Source: Arthrobacter sp. ERGS1:01 (GTDB taxonomy: Bacteria > Actinomycetota > Actinomycetes > Actinomycetales > Micrococcaceae). From it: a DNA stretch of 64,000 bases. The position numbers and the translations under genes were made by a program. The notes under the pieces are model-generated. The model had not been told where the DNA came from and searched no databases. It worked only from the letters and a program-made list of their open reading frames with translations. Positions 17,307 through 24,365 of the stretch are shown here, in pieces (position 1 is the stretch's first letter; each line of letters starts with the position of its first letter). Where the stretch lies: positions 806,001-870,000 of the forward strand of contig NZ_CP012479.1 of assembly GCF_001281315.1 (NCBI RefSeq). Direction: 5' to 3'.

Positions 17307-17323
17307 CTGATGTATCCCCCCGC

Positions 17324-18454
17324 CTAGAAAAGGGTGGGGGTCGATTCGGCAAGGGCAGGGGCATGCAAGGCGGCCCCTGCCCTTTCGCGTGCGGCGGGCC
17401 GGTGTCCGGACTCCCCAAGCGGCAGGCTGCCCGCGGGATAGTTCGCCTCCTCCTTGCGGGCGTCGTGGATGAACCCGTCCGTGCCGGCAAAACCGTGGCG
17501 GCGCTTGGCCGCATTCACGCGGGCGGCCAGCCATTGGCGGTACTCCTTGGACGCGTAGGCGCCCTGGCCATAGAGCCCCTGATAGCGCTCCACCAACGCC
17601 GGATACTCCCGTGCCAGCCACTGCATGAACCATTCGCGGGTGCCCGGGCGCAGGTACAGTGCGCCGGCGCTGACCCCCGTGGCACCGGCACCGGCCAGTG
17701 CGCCAAACAAGGCGTCCAGGGCCTCTTCGGAATCGGTGAGCCACGGCAGGATGGGCATGGCCATCACGCCGCACGGCAGCCCGGCGTCGCGCAGTTTTCC
17801 GATCAGCGCAAGCCGGGCCCTGGGCGCCGGGGTGCCCGGTTCAATGGCCGCGGCCAGATCCTCGTCCAGCAGGGCCAAGGAAATGCCCATGCCAACACTG
17901 ACCTGGCGTCCCGCTTCGCGCAACAGCGGGATGTCCCGGGCCAGCAGCGTTCCCTTGGTCAGGATTGAAAACGGGGTGCCGGAATCGGCCAGGGCGGAAA
18001 TGATGCCGGGCATGAGCTTGTACCGGCCCTCGGCGCGTTGGTACGGATCGGTGTTGGTGCCCAATGCCACATGCGGACGATGCCAGGACGGCTTGAACAA
18101 CTCCTTGCGTAGCACGTTCGCCACGTTGATCTTCACGACCACCTGCGAATCAAAGTCGACGCCGGAATCAAAATCCAGGTAGGTGTGGCTCTTGCGGGCA
18201 AAACAGTACACGCAAGCGTGGGAGCAGCCCCGGTAGGGATTCACCGTCCACTCAAACGGCATGGTGGAGGTGGCCGGAACCTTGTTCAGGGCGCTCTTTG
18301 AAAGGACTTCGTGGAAGGTGATGCCGGCAAAATCCGGGGTTTGCACGCTTTTGACGAGTCCGGCCAGGGGCAGCAACGGCACCGTGGCGGCGGGGCCGGC
18401 GGCGCCCTGCTCGGGGAAGAGGGGCTGGTCAAGTTGTTGGGTGGTCCACCGCAT
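17324..18454 (-). CDS. Rv2578c-family radical SAM protein
   Basis: A 376-residue radical SAM enzyme. NPYRGCSHACVYCFAR holds the CxxxCxxC 4Fe-4S motif (about residues 77-84). VALGTNTDPYQRAE and ILTKGTLLARDI are the SAM-binding strands typical of the SplB-like/Rv2578c group. The C-terminus (about 300-376) has a basic segment (ARVNAAKRRHGF) and a variable Ala/Pro tail. Reaction unknown. ATG at 18454 is followed upstream by an AT-rich stretch (TAGAATATATG in the gene direction) that may be the promoter. Convergent with the DUF5302 gene across a C/G-rich hairpin at 17316-17341. Confidence 0.88.
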   Translation of the reverse strand: MRWTTQQLDQPLFPEQGAAGPAATVPLLPLAGLVKSVQTPDFAGITFHEVLSKSALNKVPATSTMPFEWTVNPYRGCSHACVYCFARKSHTYLDFDSGVDFDSQVVVKINVANVLRKELFKPSWHRPHVALGTNTDPYQRAEGRYKLMPGIISALADSGTPFSILTKGTLLARDIPLLREAGRQVSVGMGISLALLDEDLAAAIEPGTPAPRARLALIGKLRDAGLPCGVMAMPILPWLTDSEEALDALFGALAGAGATGVSAGALYLRPGTREWFMQWLAREYPALVERYQGLYGQGAYASKEYRQWLAARVNAAKRRHGFAGTDGFIHDARKEEANYPAGSLPLGESGHRPAARERAGAALHAPALAESTPTLF

Positions 18455-18609
18455 GCGTCAATTCGAACATATATTCTATTTATAAGCAAAGGGCGGGCAT
18501 TGCCCGGGTGGGTTACCCGCCGGTAAAAATGTGCCCCAGATCACGTTCTGGCACGTTAGGCTGGTGCCATGGGCGTCAGGGTCCCATCTGCGAAGCAAAG
18601 GAGCTGGCA

Positions 18610-20106
18610 ATGACCAATTTGGCCACGATCGTCACCGCATCGGCGGCGCGCAACCCGGGTGCAATCGCCATCAAGATGGATGACCTTGAAATTTCATTTG
18701 GCGCCCTCGACGTACTCAGCGCCAAGGTGGCCGCGCTGCTGGCCGCCCGCGGCACCAAACCCGGGGACCGGGTGGCCCTGATCTCGCCCAACCTGCCCCA
18801 GATGCCGGCCATCTACTATGGCATCCTGCGCTTCGGGGCCGTGGTGGTTCCGCTGAACCCGCTCCTGAAGGCCCGCGAGGTGGAGTACCACCTGCGGGAT
18901 TCCGGTGCCGAGCTGGCCTTTGCCTGGGAGGGGGTCATGGCTGAGGTCGAGGCGGGCGCCGCGGACACCGGCACCACCATCATCCCCATCAACGCCGGCT
19001 TCATGGCGCTGCTGGCCCCGCTTGAACCGCAAGCCGAGGTGGCCGCGGCGGCGAAGGACGACACCGCCGTCATCCTTTACACCTCCGGCACCACGGGCAA
19101 GCCCAAGGGTGCGGAGCTGACGCACGAAAACCTGCGCAGCAACGCCGAAGTCTCCGTCAGCCTGTTCGACAGCCAGCACGGGGACGTGATCTTTGGCGGA
19201 CTGCCGTTCTTCCATGTGTTCGGGCAAACCTGTGCGTTGAACTCGGCCGTCATGGCGGGGGCAACCGTGACCATCCTGCCCAAGTTCGATCCCGTCAAGG
19301 CGTTGGAGATCATCCAACGGGACAAGGTGACGATCTTTGAGGGCGTGCCCACCATGTACATTGCCCTGCTGCGGGCTCCGGGGCGCGAAAACTATGACGT
19401 GTCCAGCCTGCGGCTTGCCGCATCCGGCGGCTCGCCGCTGCCCCTGGAGGTCCTGCACGAATTTGAGAACACCTTTGGCGCCACCATGCTCGAAGGCTAT
19501 GGACTGTCGGAGACATCGCCGGTGATCACCTTCAACCAGTTGGACGCAATCCGCAAGCCCGGCTCCGTCGGCACCGCGGTGGCCGGGGCGCAACTGCGGG
19601 TGGTCGATGACGCAGGCAACGACGTCGAACCCGGCGCCGTGGGGGAGATCGCCGTGGCGGGCCCCTTCGTCATGAAGGGCTACTGGAAGAATCCTGAGGC
19701 CACTGCCGCCGCGATCCCCGACGGCTGGTTTCGCACGGGCGACCTGGGCCGCAAGGACGAGGACGACGTCTTCTTCATCGTGGACCGCAAGAAGGACATG
19801 ATCCTGCGCGGCGGCTACAACGTCTATCCGCGCGAGGTGGAGGAGGTCCTGTACGAGCACCCGGCCGTGGCCGAGGCCGCCGTGGTGGGCCGGCCCGACG
19901 ACGTCCACGGCGAGGAGGTGTACGCGGCGGTTTCGCTCAAGCCCGGCGCCGACGGCGCCGACGATCCCGAGGCGCTCGCCGCCAGCATCGTGGAGTTCGT
20001 CAAGGAACGCGTGGCAGCTTACAAGTTCCCGCGCCGCGTGGTCATCATGGATTCGCTGCCCAAGGGACCCACCGGCAAGATCCTCAAGCGCGAGATCACC
20101 ATCTAG
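18610..20106 (+). CDS. AMP-dependent acyl-CoA synthetase (long-chain fatty acid--CoA ligase)
   Basis: A 498-residue acyl-adenylate synthetase. Motifs in order: AVILYTSGTTGKPKGAELTH (P-loop, about 150-170), EGYGLSETSPVITF, GWFRTGDLGRKDEDDVFFIV with DRKKDMILRGGYNVYPREVE (hinge), and PKGPTGKILKRE with the catalytic Lys. Activates a carboxylic acid to acyl-CoA; the chain length is not defined by sequence. ATG at 18610 preceded by AAAGGAG; the frame is open upstream without a ribosome site. Single gene, closed by the terminator at 20114-20144. Confidence 0.92.
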   Translation: MTNLATIVTASAARNPGAIAIKMDDLEISFGALDVLSAKVAALLAARGTKPGDRVALISPNLPQMPAIYYGILRFGAVVVPLNPLLKAREVEYHLRDSGAELAFAWEGVMAEVEAGAADTGTTIIPINAGFMALLAPLEPQAEVAAAAKDDTAVILYTSGTTGKPKGAELTHENLRSNAEVSVSLFDSQHGDVIFGGLPFFHVFGQTCALNSAVMAGATVTILPKFDPVKALEIIQRDKVTIFEGVPTMYIALLRAPGRENYDVSSLRLAASGGSPLPLEVLHEFENTFGATMLEGYGLSETSPVITFNQLDAIRKPGSVGTAVAGAQLRVVDDAGNDVEPGAVGEIAVAGPFVMKGYWKNPEATAAAIPDGWFRTGDLGRKDEDDVFFIVDRKKDMILRGGYNVYPREVEEVLYEHPAVAEAAVVGRPDDVHGEEVYAAVSLKPGADGADDPEALAASIVEFVKERVAAYKFPRRVVIMDSLPKGPTGKILKREITI

Positions 20107-20113
20107 CCGGGCT

Positions 20114-20144
20114 GCCGTCCGCGAGCCGTACCCTCGCGGACGGC
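20114..20144. terminator. Bidirectional terminator between convergent genes
   Basis: GCCGTCCGCGAG and CTCGCGGACGGC form a perfect 12-bp stem with a 7-nt loop, between the acyl-CoA synthetase and the SIMPL-domain gene. No U-tract on either side. Confidence 0.6.
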
Positions 20145-20150
20145 GTCGCG

Positions 20151-20798
20151 TTACACCAGCGTCCAGGTCACCGTCACGGCCGCGCTCACACCGCTTTGTC
20201 CGGGCTCGATCGCCATCGACGCCTCGGTGGCCATCATGGCCCGGGCCATGATGGGTGCCGGGCCGGGGGTAGCGGCGTGGCCCTCGGAGATGCTGACAAC
20301 CGAACCCACCGTTTTCCCGGCCAGCTGCGCATAGAGGTCCGCGGCGCTGCGGGCGTTGGCCCAGGCCAGTGCCCGGGCCGCATCCTGGGCCGCGGCCGGA
20401 TCGGACATGGCGGGTGTGAGCCCGTTCAACCGCACGGAGTCGTTGCCCGTGTCGACGACGGCGGCAATCGTGTCCTGGGCGTCCTCGTCATAGCGCAGCA
20501 TCACGTTGAGGTTGCTGGAGACCGTGTAGCCGGTGACGATGGACCCGACGCCGTCCTGCCAGCGGGATTCCACCCGCACATCCAGGGCTGTCGAGCTGAT
20601 GGCATCGCGGGCCACGTTGCGGGCCAGCAACTGCGCCTGGACGGCGTTCATGGCCGTGCCGGCGGCGGCATAGGCTTCCCTGACGGTGGCCCGTTGTGCT
20701 TCGATGCCGATGTTGATGTGGAAGAAGTCAGGGGCGGCCTGGACGGTGCCGTGGCCGCTGACGGTGATCGTGTTCGCGGTGCCGGTGATTTCACTCAT
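20151..20798 (-). CDS. SIMPL-domain (DUF541) protein
   Basis: A 215-residue protein with the SIMPL pattern: ITVSGHGTVQAAPDFFHINI at the N-terminus, then VQAQLLARNVARDAISSTAL, VTGYTVSSNLNV, and the C-terminal VSAAVTVTWTL strand. SIMPL proteins form oligomers and occur in bacterial periplasm or surface, with poorly known function. No signal peptide is visible here. The ATG overlaps the stop of the upstream gene (ATGA at 20795-20798), so it is translationally coupled. Last gene of a five-gene leftward operon. Confidence 0.88.
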   Translation of the reverse strand: MSEITGTANTITVSGHGTVQAAPDFFHINIGIEAQRATVREAYAAAGTAMNAVQAQLLARNVARDAISSTALDVRVESRWQDGVGSIVTGYTVSSNLNVMLRYDEDAQDTIAAVVDTGNDSVRLNGLTPAMSDPAAAQDAARALAWANARSAADLYAQLAGKTVGSVVSISEGHAATPGPAPIMARAMMATEASMAIEPGQSGVSAAVTVTWTLV

Positions 20799-21295
20799 GG
20801 GTGGACCTTTCCTTCGAAGGGAGTGGTGCCTGTTGCCTTGGATAACGTGAGGTGTCGCAAAAAGTTCCGCAGCGCGGGCAGCCTGGCGATGGTGGGAAGT
20901 TCCCGGTAGCCGCCGTCGGCCAACCCGGCGTTGCGTTCAAAGAAATTCCTGCTGCCGGGGTCGCCCGTGCGCCACAGTGAGAATACTGCACACCCTGCGT
21001 AGAGCGGCAGGAACGGCAGGCCCAGGCACCAGGCATATTGAGTGGAGTGGGCGGCCTCGTGCCGGAGCAGGTCCGGGCGGGAGTCGATGAAGTCCCGCTC
21101 CGCCCGGTAGAAGATCACGTTGCCCACCGTGAAGGCGCCGGCCAGCGGCAGCTTGGGCCGGTAATTGGTGCCCAGGAGCAGACCCTCGGGTCCGGGTTCA
21201 ACGGCCGTGCGGCTCAGGGCCGCCAGCAGAAGCCCGACGGCGGTTGAGGCGTTGAGCGCGTTGGCCACCTGACGGACGCGGGCGGCCGCCCTCAT
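20795..21295 (-). CDS. Hypothetical protein with HEAAH motif
   Basis: A 166-residue protein of unknown family. It has a hydrophobic N-terminal helix (about 8-28: VANALNASTAVGLLLAALS), a middle part with FTVGNVIFYRAERDF, then LLRHEAAHSTQYAWCLGL at about 93-110 and a second hydrophobic stretch (LPFLPLYAGCAVFSLW). HExxH is the usual zinc-peptidase core, and a distal acidic residue could complete it, but similar HE-H motifs also occur in non-catalytic proteins. Start at 21295 overlaps the preceding lipoprotein stop (ATGA). Transcribed with three lipoproteins and a SIMPL protein. Confidence 0.7.
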   Translation of the reverse strand: MRAAARVRQVANALNASTAVGLLLAALSRTAVEPGPEGLLLGTNYRPKLPLAGAFTVGNVIFYRAERDFIDSRPDLLRHEAAHSTQYAWCLGLPFLPLYAGCAVFSLWRTGDPGSRNFFERNAGLADGGYRELPTIARLPALRNFLRHLTLSKATGTTPFEGKVHP

Positions 21296-21900
21296 GGGGC
21301 CGCCGTCGTCGAGATGGATTTTGACGCCGGCGGCTGTTGCCGGACCGCCTTGAGCACGGTTGTCTTCTCGAGCGTAAGCAATGCCAGGGTTTCCTTGGTG
21401 CCCGGCTTGGACTTGTGGCAGGCAGTCTGCGGCCACTGGACATGGACGGCCTTGCCCGCGGAATTCACCAACCAGAGATCCGGAATGATCTCCAGGTCGG
21501 CCGTGCAGATGTAGTCTCCGTCGGCTTTGTCGCTCGCACCGTTCAACGCTTTTACCAGGGGACCGAGGTCGCCGGAGAATTGCCTTTGGGTGATGGTCCG
21601 CCACTCGCCCGTGGAATCCGTGACGTTGTTGCCGAAGGCCATGCACTCGACGGCCGAAACCGGAACAAAGCCGGCCGGGATGCTGCCCATGCTGGCTGCG
21701 GAAGAGTCCGCAAGGCCGTTGACGTCGTACCAGTGCGCCGTCGTCATGCAGTCAACCGCCGTCAGGATGCCAGCCGGCGCGGGAAGGTAAGTGGACACGG
21801 GTCCCTGCGCAGGACCGGCTTGGGGAACGTTGGAGCAGCCGCTCAACGCTGCCGTGCCCACGCAAGCCACGACGGCCAGCCATGTTGTGATTTGGCGCAT
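21292..21900 (-). CDS. Putative lipoprotein, tandem paralogue A
   Basis: A 202-residue exported lipoprotein. The signal peptide MRQITTWLAVVACVGTAALSGC ends in lipobox LSGC (about residue 22). The mature part shares a family layout with the two neighbours: PAPAGILTAVDC, MGSIPAGFVPVSAVEC, SGDLGPLVKALNGASDKADG, then PDLWLVNSAGKAVHVQWP and C-KSKPGTKE. This copy is the most diverged (VNSAGK where the others have VNADGK or VNAAGK; CHKSKP for CGFPKP or CGFSKP). Conserved Cys pairs suggest two disulfides. Function unknown. Starts 32 bp after paralogue B. Confidence 0.75.
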   Translation of the reverse strand: MRQITTWLAVVACVGTAALSGCSNVPQAGPAQGPVSTYLPAPAGILTAVDCMTTAHWYDVNGLADSSAASMGSIPAGFVPVSAVECMAFGNNVTDSTGEWRTITQRQFSGDLGPLVKALNGASDKADGDYICTADLEIIPDLWLVNSAGKAVHVQWPQTACHKSKPGTKETLALLTLEKTTVLKAVRQQPPASKSISTTAAP

Positions 21901-21932
21901 TGGGTAGGGTCCTATTCTGAAAGTTGGGATTT

Positions 21933-22451
21933 TCACGGTGCCACCGCCGTGAGGGTCCTCGTCGAGGAGACCGTCAATGCGTCCAAGGCTTTTTCGACTC
22001 CCGGCTTGGGGAAACCGCAGTAGTCCGTGGGCCACCGGACATGGATGGCCTTGCCGTCAGCATTGACCAGCCACAAATCCGGAATCAAGACCCCCATGGC
22101 CGGGCAGACTCCGCCGTCCTGGTGGTCGCTTGTCTCGGCCAGCGCAGCCAACAGGGGTCCGTAGCTCCCGGAGAGGTGGCGTTCAACGACCTTCGTTCCG
22201 GGCGGGATGATTCCGGAGCCACCGGGTTCGCATTTGACCACGTCCACCGGGACAAAGCCTTGCGGGACGCTGCCCATTGCGTCCACGACGCTCGGGGGAG
22301 GTGTGACCAAGGGGGAGGGTTCGAAGGTGCCGGCACGGCAGTCCACCTTCTCCTGCAGGGCGGCCGGGGCCGGGGAGTAGTGTGTCACCCCGTTACACCC
22401 GGACAGGAACAACGCCGCACACGCCATGAACGCCACCCGCGCGCCCCTCAT
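21933..22451 (-). CDS. Putative lipoprotein, tandem paralogue B
   Basis: A 172-residue lipoprotein with a short signal (MRGARVAFMACAALFLSGC, lipobox LSGC). It shares with paralogue C the strings YSPAPAALQEKVDC/FTPAPAALQDSANC, MGSVPQGFVPVDVVKC, SGSYGPLLAALAETSDHQDG, PDLWLVNADGKAIHV and CGFPKP. Start at 22451 overlaps the stop of paralogue C (ATGA), and the same upstream frame encodes no better start. Four conserved Cys. Unknown function. Confidence 0.75.
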   Translation of the reverse strand: MRGARVAFMACAALFLSGCNGVTHYSPAPAALQEKVDCRAGTFEPSPLVTPPPSVVDAMGSVPQGFVPVDVVKCEPGGSGIIPPGTKVVERHLSGSYGPLLAALAETSDHQDGGVCPAMGVLIPDLWLVNADGKAIHVRWPTDYCGFPKPGVEKALDALTVSSTRTLTAVAP

Positions 22452-23083
22452 GGTGTCGCCGGAACTGCCACGTGCTTCGTGGACGCAACCGTCAGCCCCT
22501 CCAACGCCTTGGCGGTCTCCGGTTTGGAGAAACCGCAAACATCCTTGGGCCACATCACATGAATGGCCTTGCCGGCCGCGTTGACGAGCCACAAATCCGG
22601 GGTGAGTTCCAGCTGCAAGGTGCAATTCACGCCGTCCTGCCTGTCGCTTGGTTCGGCCAGGGCCGCCAGCAGGGGACCGTAATCACCGGCGAGGTGTTCC
22701 TCCAGGATGGAAGGCTGCACCGGGGCGGCGCTCGCCGGGGGCACAACCACACCCGAGGTGCAGCGCACCACGCTGGCAGGGATAAAGCCCTTCGGCACGC
22801 TACCCATCCCGGCTTTCACCGCGGCCGCGGGCTGCTCGCCATGCAAGAGCCAGGGCGCATTCGCCAGACAATTGGCAGAATCCTGCAGGGCGGCCGGTGC
22901 GGGCGTGAAGTGAGTGAGTGCATCCGAAGAGGCGCCGACGGTCGGGGTGGGATCCGGAGACGGGGACGCCGTGCACCCCGCCAGCCCCAGCGCAAGGGCA
23001 GCCAGCGCGGCGATCCCGGCGGCCGGCGTCGTGCGCATTCGAAGGCGGCCAACGGACAATTTCGGGCGTTGGGAAGCAACCAT
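22448..23083 (-). CDS. Putative lipoprotein, tandem paralogue C (first gene of operon)
   Basis: A 211-residue lipoprotein: basic N-region, hydrophobic AAGIAALAALALGLAGC with lipobox LAGC, then a Ser/Pro/Thr-rich linker (TASPSPDPTPTVGASSD) tethering the globular part. The core matches paralogue B in almost every conserved block (PAPAALQ, MGSVPKGFIP, GDYGPLLAALAEPSDRQDG, PDLWLVNAAGKAIHVMWP, CGFSKPETAKALEGLTV). ATG at 23083 was chosen; a later ATG at 23038 would also keep a full signal peptide. First gene of the five-gene leftward operon; its upstream region is the gap before pheS. Confidence 0.75.
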   Translation of the reverse strand: MVASQRPKLSVGRLRMRTTPAAGIAALAALALGLAGCTASPSPDPTPTVGASSDALTHFTPAPAALQDSANCLANAPWLLHGEQPAAAVKAGMGSVPKGFIPASVVRCTSGVVVPPASAAPVQPSILEEHLAGDYGPLLAALAEPSDRQDGVNCTLQLELTPDLWLVNAAGKAIHVMWPKDVCGFSKPETAKALEGLTVASTKHVAVPATP

Positions 23084-23266
23084 GCCCCGAGCGTAACAAC
23101 GGGCACAACGGTTTGGGTCTCCAACAGGTAAAGAAGAGGCATCAATTGGGACGCCAAACCCGGGTCCCGCCAGTTCAAGACTGCCCGGCACCGTCAACTA
23201 GACTGTCTATGGCGGCCCGAGCTACGCCGCCGCTTACTCGCACACGAGCTTAGGTAAAAACTGTAG

Positions 23267-24361
23267 ATGTCTGACATTCCCCAGAAGACGGCCGTCGCGC
23301 CGCAATCTTCCACCGAACCCGCAGCAGTCCCGGACCCCTTGGACGAGGCCGCCATTGGCTCCGCCGTCGAGGCCGCGCTCGCAGCCATCGCCGCCGCGTC
23401 CACGCTCGATGAGCTGAAGACCGCCCGCCTGGCACACACCGGCGAAAAGTCGCCGCTGAGCCTGGCCAACCGTGAAATCGGCGGGCTGTCCAAGGAGTTC
23501 AAGGCCGCCGCCGGCAAGCTCATGGGAGCCTCCCGCGGCCGCGTTGCCAAGGCGCTCGCAGCCCGCACCGAGGTGCTCGAGGCCGAGGACGCCGCCCGCA
23601 TCCTGGTCGAGGAAACCGTCGACGTCACGGCCGCTCCGCGCCGCCGTCGTGCCGGTGCCCGGCACCCGCTCTCCACCCTGCAGGACCGCGTCTGTGACAT
23701 CTTCGTGGGCATGGGCTGGGAAATTGCCGAGGGCCCGGAGCTGGAATCGGAGTGGTTCAACTTCGATGCCCTGAACTTCAAGCCGGACCACCCGGCCCGC
23801 GAAATGCAGGACACGTTCTTCGTGGAGCCGCCCGAGGCCCACCTGCTCATGCGCACCCACACCTCGCCCGTCCAGGTGCGGTCTCTGCTGGAACGCGAAC
23901 TGCCCGTCTACGTGCTGTGCCCCGGCAAGGTGTTCCGCACCGACGAGCTCGACGCCACGCACACTCCGGTGTTCCACCAGTTCGAGGGCCTGGCCATCGA
24001 CAAGGGTCTGTCCATGGCCGACCTGCGCGGCACCCTTGAGCACTTTGCCCGGCAGATGTTCGGCGACGAAGCCAGCATCCGCCTGCGCCCGAACTACTTC
24101 CCGTTCACCGAACCGTCCGCCGAGCTGGACATCTGGCACCCCGGTGCCAAGGGCGGCCCGGGCTGGATCGAGTGGGGCGGTTGCGGCATGGTCAACCCGA
24201 ACGTGCTCCGCGCGGCCGGGATCGACCCGGACGAATACTCGGGATTTGCCTTCGGCATGGGCATCGAGCGGACCCTCATGTTCCGCAATGAGGTGGCCGA
24301 CATGCACGACATGATCGAGGGCGACGTACGATTCAGCGAACACTTTGGGATGGAGATCTAA
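23267..24361 (+). CDS. pheS: Phenylalanine--tRNA ligase alpha subunit
   Basis: A 364-residue class II synthetase subunit. It has the N-terminal coiled-coil arm (about 30-110, [14 protein letters not shown]). Motif 2 is [20 protein letters not shown] with [10 protein letters not shown]. Motif 3 is [28 protein letters not shown] is the conserved Phe-site block. Forms the alpha2beta2 enzyme with PheT, which follows after 4 bp. Confidence 0.97.
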   Translation: MSDIPQKTAVAPQSSTEPAAVPDPLDEAAIGSAVEAALAAIAAASTLDELKTARLAHTGEKSPLSLANREIGGLSKEFKAAAGKLMGASRGRVAKALAARTEVLEAEDAARILVEETVDVTAAPRRRRAGARHPLSTLQDRVCDIFVGMGWEIAEGPELESEWFNFDALNFKPDHPAREMQDTFFVEPPEAHLLMRTHTSPVQVRSLLERELPVYVLCPGKVFRTDELDATHTPVFHQFEGLAIDKGLSMADLRGTLEHFARQMFGDEASIRLRPNYFPFTEPSAELDIWHPGAKGGPGWIEWGGCGMVNPNVLRAAGIDPDEYSGFAFGMGIERTLMFRNEVADMHDMIEGDVRFSEHFGMEI

Positions 24362-24365
24362 GTAA

